Source: Sphingorhabdus lacus (GTDB lineage Bacteria; Pseudomonadota; Alphaproteobacteria; Sphingomonadales; Sphingomonadaceae). Taken from it: a DNA stretch of 64,000 nucleotides. The notes beneath the pieces were generated by a model, which searched no databases, was not told where the DNA came from, and saw only the letters and a program-made list of their open reading frames with translations. The stretch covers positions 2,710,001-2,774,000 of the forward strand of contig NZ_CP035733.1 of assembly GCF_009768975.1 (NCBI RefSeq), given 5' to 3'. The translations under genes and the position numbers were made by a program. Below are positions 55,661-64,000 of the stretch, piece after piece (within the stretch, counting starts at the first letter, position 1; each line of letters opens with the position of its first letter).

Positions 55661-56601
55661 CAGGAGTTGAACCTATATTCCTGCTCCACCATCGCCGCCA
55701 GCCTGCGGTTCTGCGTCAGAAAATCAACCAGAAATTCATGCAGTCCATCTTCCAGTATCGAGGCGGCGGTCATGGACGCGAACCCGGCATAGATGCGTTC
55801 GGCTTCGGTCAGGCTGTCCGACTGGACGCCGTAGGACATGGCAAGGTGGCGCAGATTGTCGGTCAGCTTGCCATAGCAGAAGGCAAGGCTGCGCGGGAAA
55901 CGGCGGTCGAGAATGAGAAAGTCGGCAATGCCGAGCGCGCTTGCCCGGCCGGGGTAAAGCCAACGGTAGGCGCTATAGGCCGAGGTCGACCGCAGGATCG
56001 TTTCCCACTGGATATTGTCGAGCGAGGAACCGACAAAGGATACCGACGGCAAAAGCACATAATATTTGACGTCAAGAAGTCGCGCCATGCTGTCCGCACG
56101 CTCGATAAAGTTGCCGACGCGGCTGAAATTATACCCGTCGTTTCGCAACATCGTATTTTCCAGCGCACCGCGCACCTGCGCCGTCTGCCGTTCGATCAGG
56201 TCGATTGTCGCGGGAAGTTCGGCCTCGCGCACTTGCCGTTTCAGGGCGTCATTGACGCAGATCCAGCATTCGTTGACGGCTTCCCACAATTCACGGGTTA
56301 TCGCGGTGCGGGTGGTCCGCGCATTCTGCCGCGCGCTGTCGATCAGGTTGCGCAAATTGCCGGGGTTGGCCTTGTCGCGCAGCAGATAGTCGACGACCTG
56401 CGCCGCGTTATATTCCTCATGATTGGCGCGATAGGCGGCATCCATGCCCAGCGCCGAGAGGATGGAGCGCCATTCGTCCTGTCGACCACGGTTGCGGGTC
56501 AGGGTAAAGCGGTGTCCGGTCTCGATCAGACGTGCAATATTCTCCGCCCGCTCCAGATAGCGGAACATCCAGAATATACCGGAAGCGGTCTTGCCTAGCA
56601 T
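55660..56601 (-). CDS. Alpha-E domain protein (DUF403)
   Basis: 313 residues, all helical. The opening M-L-G-K-T-A-S-G-I-F-W-M-F-R-Y-L-E-R-A-E-N is the family hallmark, with Arg and Glu repeated in R-V-G-N-F-I-E-R-A-D-S-M-A-R near residue 165. Its role is unknown; it always accompanies the circularly permuted ATP-grasp and transglutaminase in such operons. It lies 3 bases after the ATP-grasp stop and overlaps the next gene by one base. Confidence 0.93.
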   Translation of the reverse strand: MLGKTASGIFWMFRYLERAENIARLIETGHRFTLTRNRGRQDEWRSILSALGMDAAYRANHEEYNAAQVVDYLLRDKANPGNLRNLIDSARQNARTTRTAITRELWEAVNECWICVNDALKRQVREAELPATIDLIERQTAQVRGALENTMLRNDGYNFSRVGNFIERADSMARLLDVKYYVLLPSVSFVGSSLDNIQWETILRSTSAYSAYRWLYPGRASALGIADFLILDRRFPRSLAFCYGKLTDNLRHLAMSYGVQSDSLTEAERIYAGFASMTAASILEDGLHEFLVDFLTQNRRLAAMVEQEYRFNS

Positions 56602-56604
56602 GGC

Positions 56605-58035
56605 TCAATCATCCTCGATCACCCAGCTATCCTTGGTGCCGCCGCCCTGGCTTGAATTGACCACCAGCGATCCCTTGCGCAGGGCCACGCGGGTCAGGCC
56701 ACCGGGCGTGATGTCGATCTTGTCGGGTGATACCAGCACGAAAGGCCGCAGGTCCACATGGCGTGGGGCAAGGCCGCTGTTGGCGAAAATGGGGATGGTC
56801 GACAGGGCGAGCGTCGGTTGCGCAATATAATTGGCCGGTTTGGCCTTCAGTTTTGCCGTAAAGGCAGCCAACTCCTTCTTGCTGGCCGCAGGCCCGATCA
56901 ACATGCCGTATCCGCCCGATCCATGCACTTCCTTGACGACCAGTTCGGACAGATGGTCGAGCACATAGGCAAGGGAATCAGGTTCTGAACACCGCCAGGT
57001 ATCGACATTTTTCAAAATGGGTTTTTCGCCGGTATAAAATTCGACGATGTCGGGCATGTAGCTGTAAATCGCCTTGTCGTCCGCGATCCCTGTGCCGGGA
57101 GCATTGGCGATGGTGATCTTGCCCGCCCGGTAAAGGTCGAAAACACCTGGTATACCGAGCACCGAATCCGGCTTGAAAATCAACGGATCGAGATAATCAT
57201 CATCGAGCCGCCGGTAGAGCACATCGATCGGCTGGTAACCCCGGGTCGTCCGCATGGCGACCCGGCCGTTGACGATACGGATGTCGTGGCCTTCGACCAG
57301 TTCAGCGCCCATCTGGTCCGCCAGAAAGGCATGTTCGAAATAGGCGCTGTTATGGATACCGGGCGTCAGCACCGCGACAACAGGATCGCCGGTGCAGGCC
57401 GGCGGCGCGACGCGGCTGAGCGAGGCGCGCAGGTTTTTGGGGTAATCGCTGACGTTACGGACGCGGATGGTGCTGAACAGTTCGGGAAACATGTTCATCA
57501 TCGTTTCGCGGTTTTCGAGCATGTAGGACACGCCCGACGGGGTGCGGGCGTTGTCTTCCAGCACCATGAATTCATCCGGCCCGGTGCGCACAAGGTCGAT
57601 GCCGACGATATGGGTGTAAACCCCGCCCGGGGGTGTGAAGCCAATCATCTGCGATACAAAGGCTTCGTTCTTGACCAGCAAATCAATCGGCAAGCGACCG
57701 GCGCGGACGATTTCCTGCCGGTGGTAGATATCCTGCAAAAAGGCATTGATGGCGCGGACACGCTGTTCGATTCCGCGCGATAATTTGGTCCATTGCCGAG
57801 CCGTGACGATGCGCGGGATGATGTCGAACGGGATCAGCCGTTCTTCGGCCTCGTCATCGCCATAGACTGCAAAGGTGATACCTGTGCGGCGGAAAAACTC
57901 CTCCGCATCGCGGGCCTTTTGCTTCAAATGGGTGCTGTCCTGCTCGGTGAACCATTTATGATAGGCTGCATAAGCCGCGCGCGGCGTGCCGTCCTCATTT
58001 AGCATTTCATCAAAGCAGGGCGGTTTAGATACCAT
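56605..58035 (-). CDS. Circularly permuted type 2 ATP-grasp protein
   Basis: 476 residues (DUF404/DUF407 family). Key segments: F-D-E-M-L near the start, V-L-E-D-N-A-R-T-P-S-G-V-S-Y-M near 165, P-G-T-G-I-A-D-D-K near 320, and the K-E-V-H-G-S-G-G-Y-G-M nucleotide loop near 385. Predicted to form a peptide or amide bond using ATP; the product is unknown. First gene of the Anbu operon. Its ATG is only 5 bases from an inverted-repeat element that replaces the normal upstream region; no clear ribosome site is seen. Confidence 0.93.
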   Translation of the reverse strand: MVSKPPCFDEMLNEDGTPRAAYAAYHKWFTEQDSTHLKQKARDAEEFFRRTGITFAVYGDDEAEERLIPFDIIPRIVTARQWTKLSRGIEQRVRAINAFLQDIYHRQEIVRAGRLPIDLLVKNEAFVSQMIGFTPPGGVYTHIVGIDLVRTGPDEFMVLEDNARTPSGVSYMLENRETMMNMFPELFSTIRVRNVSDYPKNLRASLSRVAPPACTGDPVVAVLTPGIHNSAYFEHAFLADQMGAELVEGHDIRIVNGRVAMRTTRGYQPIDVLYRRLDDDYLDPLIFKPDSVLGIPGVFDLYRAGKITIANAPGTGIADDKAIYSYMPDIVEFYTGEKPILKNVDTWRCSEPDSLAYVLDHLSELVVKEVHGSGGYGMLIGPAASKKELAAFTAKLKAKPANYIAQPTLALSTIPIFANSGLAPRHVDLRPFVLVSPDKIDITPGGLTRVALRKGSLVVNSSQGGGTKDSWVIEDD

Positions 58036-58040
58036 TGTCT

Positions 58041-58305
58041 GGGGTCAGGACCTGCTCAATGCGCTTGCGAGGTTTGAGGCCATTTTGCTCAGGGCAAGGA
58101 AGGAAGCCGCGGGGATATAGACATATCTCAAGGCTTTCTGACGCAGCCATGGGCAAAATGGGTCAAATCCTTCGGACGTCAAAATGGCTTTGATCTCGAA
58201 CCAAAACACGCTTGCAGGCAGAATAACTGCCTGACGTCGCGCATTTTGGTCCGATATCTTTGCCATTTTGACGCCTCGCAAGTGCATTGAGCAGGTCCTG
58301 ACCCC
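58041..58305. mobile_element. MITE-like element with 32-bp terminal inverted repeats
   Basis: 265 bases bounded by 32-bp inverted repeats (58041-58072 and 58274-58305, one mismatch) that begin GGGGTCAGGACCTGCTCAAT. The pentamer TGTCT occurs at 58036-58040 and at 58307-58311, one base off the right end, and may be a target duplication. No transposase is encoded. The inside contains further CCATTTTG/CAAAATGG pairs. An open frame through it on the minus strand (58045-58428) shows no recognisable domain. It fills most of the 352-base gap before the next gene; bases 58306-58387 hold nothing recognisable. Confidence 0.75.
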
Positions 58306-58387
58306 ATGTCTGCACAAAAATAATGCAGAGAACAAGTAACTTCGCACATGCACAAATTTTGGGCAGATTTCGACCCGATGGCGCGGT

Positions 58388-58552
58388 TCAGAAGTCGATG
58401 GCGACGCCCTTAAGTTCCCAATCGCCATAGCGCACAGGGTCTGGCCGTTCCGAATCCGGCTCCGGCTCCCGTGCGACGGCTTTGGGTTCGGGCACCGGCG
58501 GGCTTTTCGACAGATAAGCGGGCGCTTTCACATGGGGTGGGCGCTGGCCCAT
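58388..58552 (-). CDS. DUF1674 small protein (succinate dehydrogenase assembly factor 4-like)
   Basis: 54 codons. A Pro/Lys/Glu-rich N-terminal two thirds ends in the DUF1674 motif D-P-V-R-Y-G-D-W-E near residues 38-46, then K-G-V-A-I-D-F at the C-terminus, the conserved end of mitochondrial SDHAF4/Sdh8 and its alphaproteobacterial homologues. Those bind flavinylated SdhA and protect it during complex II assembly. An AAGGAG lies about 8 bases before the ATG. It is divergent from htpX, with 65 bases between the starts, and alphaproteobacterial sets often keep the two near each other. Confidence 0.85.
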   Translation of the reverse strand: MGQRPPHVKAPAYLSKSPPVPEPKAVAREPEPDSERPDPVRYGDWELKGVAIDF

Positions 58553-58617
58553 GGCGGATGCTCCTTGAAGGATTTTCGGATAGTTCCCACATTGGGTGCA
58601 ACAGGAGTATTTGCAAG

Positions 58618-59502
58618 ATGAACATGCTCAAAACCACAATGTTACTGGCCGGACTGACCGCGCTGTTCATGGCGCTGGGCTATATGCTGGGCGGATCGGG
58701 CGGCGCGATGATTGCGCTCCTCGTCGCATTCGGCATGAATATTTTCACCTTCTGGAACGCCGACAAGATCGTATTGCGGATGCACGACGCACGCGAGGTC
58801 GACATAAATAGCGCGCCGGAATTTTACAGCATGGTGCGCAAATTGGCGCAGCGGGCCGAACTCCCCATGCCCAAAGTATATATCATCGACAGCCCCCATC
58901 CCAATGCGTTCGCGACCGGACGCAATCCGGAAAATGCGGCAGTTGCCGCCACCACAGGCCTGATGAACATGCTCGACCGGGATGAGGTCGAAGGGGTTAT
59001 GGCGCACGAACTGGCGCATGTGAAAAACCGCGACACGTTGATCATGACCATGGTCGCAACAATTGCAGGGGCTATCTCGATGCTCGCCAATTTCGGACTG
59101 TTCTTCCGCAGCGGCGATGATCGCAGCGGTGGTTTGGCGGCTCTGGCTGCTGTGCTCGTGGCTCCCTTTGCTGCCATGATTGTACAGATGGCGATCAGCC
59201 GCACGCGCGAATATGGTGCCGACCGCGGCGGGGCGGAAATTTCGGGCAATCCGATGGCGCTGGCCTCTGCCCTCGCCAAAATTTCGGGTGCCGCGCAGGC
59301 AATCCGCAATCCTGTGAGTGAAGCCAATCCGTCGGCGGCGCAGCTTTACATTGTGCCCACGCAAGTGTCGGAGCTTTTCTCGACCCATCCGGCGACGGAA
59401 AACCGGATTGCCGCCTTGCAGGATCTGGCGGGTGAAATTCGCACCGGCGAAATGCCACCAAAGCCACGCCGCAGCGCACTCGATCCCTTGGGCCGCGAAT
59501 AA
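58618..59502 (+). CDS. htpX: Zinc metalloprotease HtpX
   Basis: Membrane M48 protease for quality control of inner membrane proteins. 294 residues from the ATG at 58618 (AGGAG 10 bases ahead); the frame is open 49 codons upstream into the small gene on the other strand. Two N-terminal membrane segments (about 4-45), the zinc site H-E-L-A-H near 128, two more hydrophobic segments (about 140-200) and the downstream E-Y-G-A-D-R third ligand. All active residues are present. Confidence 0.95.
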   Translation: MNMLKTTMLLAGLTALFMALGYMLGGSGGAMIALLVAFGMNIFTFWNADKIVLRMHDAREVDINSAPEFYSMVRKLAQRAELPMPKVYIIDSPHPNAFATGRNPENAAVAATTGLMNMLDRDEVEGVMAHELAHVKNRDTLIMTMVATIAGAISMLANFGLFFRSGDDRSGGLAALAAVLVAPFAAMIVQMAISRTREYGADRGGAEISGNPMALASALAKISGAAQAIRNPVSEANPSAAQLYIVPTQVSELFSTHPATENRIAALQDLAGEIRTGEMPPKPRRSALDPLGRE

Positions 59503-59575
59503 GGACCGCCGTTAGCCAAGGCCGGGAAAGGACAATCTGATTGAGGTTCGTCGGGCGACGGCCTAACGGGCGTTC

Positions 59576-60847
59576 ATGAACGAAGAAATTTCCGGCCTTC
59601 CCACCCGCCGCGCTGCCTTGCGCCTGCTTGATGCGGTTATGCGCATGGGCACGCCCATGGACCAGGCAACGGCGAATGCGACCAAGGGCCTCTCGCCGCC
59701 AGACCGCGCCTTGGCAATCGCCATTGCACAGGAAAGCCTGCGATGGTCGGTCGATCTTGATATCCTGATCGACAGCAAGACGAAGCAGGCGCTGCCCGAC
59801 GATAGCAAGGCGCGCATGGTTTTGCGGCTGGCACTGGCGCAGATTTTGCGGCTCGGCACGCCGCCCCATGCCGTGATCGCAACGGCCCTGCCACTGGTCG
59901 ACAAAGGCCCCCGCCGTTTGGTGCATGGCGTGCTGGGATCCTTGTTGCGGGCCAATGCGGCCCTACCCGAACTGCCGTCCTTGCCCGAATCCGTTATGAT
60001 GCGGTGGCATCCGGCATGGGGCGACGACATGGTTGCAGGCGCGCAAGCCGCCCTGTCGGAACCACCACCACTGGATCTTGCGTTGCGCGATCCCGCATCG
60101 ACCGCGCATTGGGCCGAGATATTGGGCGGGGAAAGCCTGATGCCGGGCCATGTCCGTCTGCCGCGCGGCACGGCGGTGGAAGAATTGCAGGGCTATGATG
60201 AAGGCGCGTGGTGGGTACAGGATCTGGCCGCAAGCCTGCCCGGACGGCTTCTGGGCAATGGTTCGGACAAGCGGGCGCTTGATCTGTGTGCCGCACCGGG
60301 TGGCAAGACGATGCAGCTTTCGGCTGCCGGCTTTACCGTCACCGCGCTGGACAACAGCGCGCGTCGTATGGACCGGTTGATGGCCAATCTGGAACGAACA
60401 CAGCTCAACGCCGATCGGGTCACGGCCGACGTGATGGAATGGGAGCCTTCGGGCACATATGATGCCATTTTGCTCGACGCGCCGTGCAGCGCGACCGGCA
60501 CCATGCGCCGCCATCCCGATGTATTGCAGCGTATCGATATCAAGCAGATCAACAATCTGGCCGCGCTGCAATGCGCTATGCTCGATCGCGCGGCGGCCTG
60601 GGTCAAACCCGGCGGCATGCTGGTCTATGCCACCTGTTCGCTGGAGCCGCAGGAAGGCGAGGCGCAGGCGGAGTTGTTTCTGTCCAAACATCCCGATTTT
60701 TCGTCCCTCCCCGCGACCGAAGGCGAACTACCCCAAGGGGTCACGGCCAATGCGCAGGGTGATGTCCGGACCATGCCGCACATGCTTGCAGACAAGGGCG
60801 GTATGGACGGATTTTTCATTGCGCGGTTCATTCGAAAGGGTGCCTGA
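59576..60847 (+). CDS. rsmB: 16S rRNA (cytosine-967-C5)-methyltransferase RsmB-like
   Basis: 423 residues. An N-terminal NusB-like helical RNA-binding domain (about 5-135) and a SAM-dependent methyltransferase domain (about 215-423). The SAM loop L-C-A-A-P-G-G-K-T is near 238; the two catalytic cysteines are in D-A-P-C-S-A-T-G near 303 and A-T-C-S-L near 352. The proposed target, C967 of 16S rRNA, comes from the family. The order rsmB, GNAT, rpe, heparinase-like, purH is on one strand. Confidence 0.93.
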   Translation: MNEEISGLPTRRAALRLLDAVMRMGTPMDQATANATKGLSPPDRALAIAIAQESLRWSVDLDILIDSKTKQALPDDSKARMVLRLALAQILRLGTPPHAVIATALPLVDKGPRRLVHGVLGSLLRANAALPELPSLPESVMMRWHPAWGDDMVAGAQAALSEPPPLDLALRDPASTAHWAEILGGESLMPGHVRLPRGTAVEELQGYDEGAWWVQDLAASLPGRLLGNGSDKRALDLCAAPGGKTMQLSAAGFTVTALDNSARRMDRLMANLERTQLNADRVTADVMEWEPSGTYDAILLDAPCSATGTMRRHPDVLQRIDIKQINNLAALQCAMLDRAAAWVKPGGMLVYATCSLEPQEGEAQAELFLSKHPDFSSLPATEGELPQGVTANAQGDVRTMPHMLADKGGMDGFFIARFIRKGA

Positions 60848-60852
60848 AATTT

Positions 60853-61386
60853 ATGATTGCACCAACGCTGACAACCGAACGGCTCCGCATCGAACCCATG
60901 GCGCTGTCGCATTGGGAGGCATATGCCGCCGCATGGGCCGATCCACGCATGACCGAATTTATCGGCGGCGATCCGCGAAACCGAAACACCAGTTGGGGTA
61001 AATTTTTGGGCGGGATCGGGCTATGGTCCCTTCTGGGCTATGGCTATTGGTCATTTGTAGAGCGCGCGACAGGAGCTTTTGTGGGGAATGGCGGTCTTGC
61101 GAGCTTTGAGCGTGGCCTGCCCGAGCTGGTGGACTATCCCGAAGCTGGCTGGGCATTTGTTCCCGACGCATGGGGTAAGGGATATGCGACCGAAGCCCTG
61201 ACCGCTATTTTGCACTGGGCAGATCACGAAGCGCGCCTCGGCGAAATCCGCTGCATCATAGATCGCGGCAACACTGCATCGCACAATGTCGCGGGCAAGT
61301 TGGGTTTCGTCAAATTTGCCGAATCGCACGACGTCATCGGTGACCTGTTCATTTACCGCCGCGAACCGAGTCTCGGTCTGCGATAA
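60853..61386 (+). CDS. GNAT family N-acetyltransferase
   Basis: 177 residues of the RimJ/RimL-like branch. The start T-L-T-T-E-R-L-R-I-E-P is typical, and the acetyl-CoA loop W-G-K-G-Y-A-T-E-A near residue 112 is intact, followed by the N-T-A-S-H-N-V-A-G-K-L-G-F segment. Acceptor unknown: ribosomal protein N-terminus or small amine. It begins 5 bases after rsmB, so probably co-transcribed. Confidence 0.9.
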   Translation: MIAPTLTTERLRIEPMALSHWEAYAAAWADPRMTEFIGGDPRNRNTSWGKFLGGIGLWSLLGYGYWSFVERATGAFVGNGGLASFERGLPELVDYPEAGWAFVPDAWGKGYATEALTAILHWADHEARLGEIRCIIDRGNTASHNVAGKLGFVKFAESHDVIGDLFIYRREPSLGLR

Positions 61387-61446
61387 GCTGTGCATAACGC
61401 AACGGCTCGCCTTGCCGCTGGCGTGTCAGGCCGCTAAGCGCCATTC

Positions 61447-62109
61447 ATGACCCGCGCCATCCGCATTGCGCCTTCCATCCTCTCCGCCGATTTCGCTCGG
61501 CTGGGCGATGAAGTGCGCGCGATCGACGCAGCGGGCTGTGACTGGATCCATGTTGACGTGATGGATGGTCATTTCGTGCCGAACATCACCATAGGTCCGG
61601 CCGTGGTCAAGGCGCTTCGCCCCCACAGCAGCAAGCCTTTTGACGTGCATCTGATGATTTCGCCGGTCGACCAATATGTGAAAGATTTTGCCGACGCGGG
61701 CGCGGATATCATTTCCTTCCACCCCGAAGCCGGCCCGCATCCGCACCGGACGGTGCAGCTGATCAAGTCCCTCGGCAAGCAGGCCGGCGTCGTGTTGAAC
61801 CCGGCAACACCGGCCAAGATGCTCGACTATTTGATCGACGATGTGGATCTGGTCCTTGTGATGAGCGTGAACCCCGGCTTTGGCGGACAAAGCTTCATCT
61901 CCAGCCAGCTGCGCAAGATTGAAGCGATCCGCAAAATGATCGACAAGACAGGCCGTGATATCCGGCTGGAAGTCGATGGCGGTATCACCGTCGAAACCGC
62001 GCCGCTGGCCATTGCCGCCGGGGCCGACACGCTCGTCGCGGGGACGGCCACTTTCAAGGGCGGCCCTGACCAATATGCCGCCAACATCCACGCATTGAGG
62101 GGTGGATGA
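61447..62109 (+). CDS. rpe: Ribulose-phosphate 3-epimerase
   Basis: Interconverts ribulose and xylulose 5-phosphates in the pentose phosphate pathway. 220 residues, (beta/alpha)8 barrel. Start [10 protein letters not shown], the metal ligands in H-V-D-V-M-D-G-H-F near 35-45 and H-L-M near 68, the phosphate loop V-N-P-G-F-G-G-Q near 140, and Asp in V-D-G-G-I near 178. The stop overlaps the next gene by 4 bases. Confidence 0.97.
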   Translation: MTRAIRIAPSILSADFARLGDEVRAIDAAGCDWIHVDVMDGHFVPNITIGPAVVKALRPHSSKPFDVHLMISPVDQYVKDFADAGADIISFHPEAGPHPHRTVQLIKSLGKQAGVVLNPATPAKMLDYLIDDVDLVLVMSVNPGFGGQSFISSQLRKIEAIRKMIDKTGRDIRLEVDGGITVETAPLAIAAGADTLVAGTATFKGGPDQYAANIHALRGG

Positions 62110-63824
62110 CGGAAAATGACGCAGGCGGTGAAGGAGTAAGGCAGGCGGCATTGATCGTCAGGCCCACGGGTGTGGGTCAGAATCTTTTCGAACGTCTGTC
62201 GTTGCAATTTTACAAACTCACTTGGCGCACGCCCCTGCACAGCGGACGGCTGAAGGGCAAAGTGCCCCTCCGCCTGATTACGGTTCCCGAAGATATATTG
62301 AAGGGCGATGCCGCGCGCGGGCAGGCGCTGCGGATGGGCAAATTCTACCATCAGGGGTTTGAGCAGGCGTTTAGCGGGCTCGACTACCAGAAGCTGGCGC
62401 TGCCGCCCACCATGACGGACTATATCCACCGTTTCGGCTGGCTGCGCGATCTGGCGGCGGCGACGAACCGCGGCGACGGGGCGCCAATTGCGGCGGCGAT
62501 TGCGGACGACTGGCTGATCGCCAATGGCATGAAGACGCGCGAGCCTGCTTGGCGCGTGGACAATTGCGCGTGGCGGTTGCTGAACATGGCGGCAGGCTCG
62601 CCCCTGTTGCTCAGCAGCAATGATCCGGTTTACCGGTCGCGTGTCATAAACCATTTTGCCCGTGTCGCGCGGCATCTCGACCAGTCGGCCCCGCGTGCGC
62701 AAAGCCATTTCACCAAAAGTCTGGGTTGGGCCGGCGTCGTCGCGGCGTCATTGTTGCTGCCCGAAGGCAAGGCGCGGCGGGCTGTTGGGGAAGACGGGCT
62801 GGCGGCATCCTTGCAGGCAACGATATTCCCCGATGGCGGGGTGATTTCCCGCTCGCCGGTGCAGTTGATCGAGCTGATCGGTCTGCTGAGCCTGTTGAAA
62901 CAATGCTATAATGCCCGCAAGGAAATGGTGCCGGCCTTCCTGTCCGATGCGATCGGACGCGCGGTTCCGGCTTTGCTCGGCCTGACGCACGCCGATGGCG
63001 GTCTGGGGGCGTGGCAAGGCTCGGCCCATATGGCTGCCGAAAGCATCGAGGCGCTCGTTGCGGCGAGCGAAGTGCGCGCCCGTCCGCACCGTCAGGCGCT
63101 GGATTGGGGCTATCAACGGGTATCGGCGGGCAAGTCGGTCCTGCTGCTGGATGCAGGCCCGCCACCTCTGGCGCGGCAATCGGCATCGGGCTGCGCATCG
63201 ACGCTTGCGTTCGAACTGTCGCACGGGCGCCAGCGGATTATCGTGAATTGTGGCGGGGCGGCCTTGGTCGGTTCGTCAATCCCTGTCGCTCTCGCGCGGG
63301 GTTTGCGGACGACAGCGGCGCATTCGACGCTCTGCATCAACGACACAAATTCGACCGCGATCCTTCAGGGCGGGCAATTGGGCAAGGGCGTGGCCGAAGT
63401 CGGCCTTGAACGGCGGGACGTCGACAAGGCAACGCGCATCGAGGCGAGCCACGACGGCTATGTGCGCGGCTATGGCTATATCCACTCGCGGCTTTTGATT
63501 TTGCGGTCGGACGGCCTCGAACTGCGCGGGGAGGATACGCTGCTGCCCAAGGGGAAGTCAAAGGAAGGCACGCCGGTGCACGTCCGTTTTCACCTTGGTC
63601 CCGATATCGAAATCATGCCGACCGAAAACAAACAGACTGCCTTGCTGCGCATGGCAGACGGCAGCAACTGGGCCTTTGCCGCCGCAGGCGGAACGCTGGC
63701 GGTCGACGAAAGCCTCTGGGTCGACGAAGAAGGTCGCCCGCATCCCACGCATCAACTTGTGATCGGTGCCGATTCCGGTAAAGGCGGCCTCACCTTCAGC
63801 TGGCAATTGCGCCATTTAGGATAA
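62106..63824 (+). CDS. Heparinase II/III family protein
   Basis: 572 residues. A helical N-terminal domain (about 30-330, [10 protein letters not shown] near 155) and a beta-sandwich heparinase II/III-like domain (about 345-572, with [10 protein letters not shown] and [10 protein letters not shown]). There is no signal peptide, unusual for a polysaccharide lyase. Joined to rpe by a 4-base overlap and to purH by a short gap, an arrangement seen in many alphaproteobacteria. A role in envelope or exopolysaccharide metabolism has been guessed but the substrate is unknown. Confidence 0.88.
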   Translation: MTENDAGGEGVRQAALIVRPTGVGQNLFERLSLQFYKLTWRTPLHSGRLKGKVPLRLITVPEDILKGDAARGQALRMGKFYHQGFEQAFSGLDYQKLALPPTMTDYIHRFGWLRDLAAATNRGDGAPIAAAIADDWLIANGMKTREPAWRVDNCAWRLLNMAAGSPLLLSSNDPVYRSRVINHFARVARHLDQSAPRAQSHFTKSLGWAGVVAASLLLPEGKARRAVGEDGLAASLQATIFPDGGVISRSPVQLIELIGLLSLLKQCYNARKEMVPAFLSDAIGRAVPALLGLTHADGGLGAWQGSAHMAAESIEALVAASEVRARPHRQALDWGYQRVSAGKSVLLLDAGPPPLARQSASGCASTLAFELSHGRQRIIVNCGGAALVGSSIPVALARGLRTTAAHSTLCINDTNSTAILQGGQLGKGVAEVGLERRDVDKATRIEASHDGYVRGYGYIHSRLLILRSDGLELRGEDTLLPKGKSKEGTPVHVRFHLGPDIEIMPTENKQTALLRMADGSNWAFAAAGGTLAVDESLWVDEEGRPHPTHQLVIGADSGKGGLTFSWQLRHLG

Positions 63825-63828
63825 GTAC

Positions 63829-64000
63829 ATGGAAGACGTCGTAATCAAACGGGCCCTTTTGTCGGTTTCGGATAAAACCGGCCTTGTCGAATTGGGTCAT
63901 GCCCTGGCGGCGCGGCATGTCGAGCTGGTGTCGACAGGCGGCACGGCAAAGACCCTGCGCGACGCCGGTCTGGCGGTGAAAGATATCAGCGAATTGACCG
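63829..64000 (+). CDS. purH: Bifunctional IMP cyclohydrolase / AICAR formyltransferase PurH (partial, 5' end)
   Basis: The final purine steps. Only the first 57 codons are in the window; the gene continues past the right edge. The start [18 protein letters not shown] and then [10 protein letters not shown] are the family signature of the cyclohydrolase domain. It begins 4 bases after the heparinase-like gene. Confidence 0.95.
   Translation, partial: MEDVVIKRALLSVSDKTGLVELGHALAARHVELVSTGGTAKTLRDAGLAVKDISELT

Noticed and set aside
55738-56598. 286-codon open frame on the plus strand
   Set aside because: Antisense to the alpha-E gene; composition reflects high-GC codon use, and no start with a ribosome site is present.
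58045-58428. 127-codon minus-strand frame across the inverted-repeat element
   Set aside because: It starts inside the DUF1674 gene and runs in a different frame through the element; no domain or ribosome site supports it.

Overview
The window looks like chromosome of an alphaproteobacterium of the order Sphingomonadales (Sphingopyxis/Sphingorhabdus-like). This is inferred from gene neighbourhoods, not from a marker gene: a DUF177 protein beside a cytochrome bc1 chaperone, rsmB-rpe-heparinase-purH, the Anbu proteasome-like operon, two TonB-dependent receptors, EipA (DUF1134), a DUF1674 protein and tRNAs with encoded CCA. No phage, plasmid, CRISPR or rRNA sequence was seen. Genes are densely packed, with many 4-base overlaps.

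Layout. 1-14.1 kb is housekeeping: a partial CDP-alcohol phosphatidyltransferase, DUF177 and bc1-chaperone genes, bamE, malic enzyme, mutS, nucleoside and queuosine-precursor transporters, argB, yggT, folD, a lipoprotein, marC, a LON-domain protein and a thioredoxin-TPR chaperone. tRNA-Gly(GCC) and a fatty acid desaturase follow. 15.7-28.0 kb is an accessory carbohydrate locus: GH68 sucrase/fructosyltransferase, ROK fructokinase, LacI regulator, sugar MFS transporter, TonB receptor, flavin-dependent halogenase, TPR-2OG-Fe(II) oxygenase protein and GH42 beta-galactosidase. Closely related LacI-type operators lie in front of the GH68 and transporter genes, and weaker copies precede the receptor. 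28.0-32.7 kb carries prfC and a TetR/TonB-receptor pair sharing a palindromic operator. 32.7-39.6 kb, all on the minus strand, holds prs-hisN-araC, rpmI-rplT and pheS-pheT. 39.7-45.0 kb has nadE, tonB, a small membrane protein, ribD, ribE and eipA. tRNA-Ser(GCU) and a TPR-like membrane protein come next, then small enzymes (cupin, VOC, YghU, crotonase), a cluster of nested inverted repeats, two peptidases (aminopeptidase P and S9) and a thioesterase. 54.1-58.0 kb is the minus-strand Anbu operon: ATP-grasp, alpha-E, transglutaminase and Anbu. A 265-bp terminal-inverted-repeat element sits directly upstream of its first codon. A 54-codon DUF1674 gene, htpX, rsmB, a GNAT gene, rpe, a heparinase-like gene and the start of purH close the window.

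How it works together. The 15.7-28.0 kb block reads as import and breakdown of a sucrose-type or fructan sugar: outer-membrane uptake, inner-membrane transport, GH68 cleavage and fructose phosphorylation, under LacI control. The halogenase, oxygenase and GH42 genes downstream are co-directional, but a hairpin terminator separates them from the receptor. Their substrates cannot be read from sequence, and this is the part most likely to hold undescribed biology. The Anbu operon matches a known conserved set whose biological role is still poorly defined.
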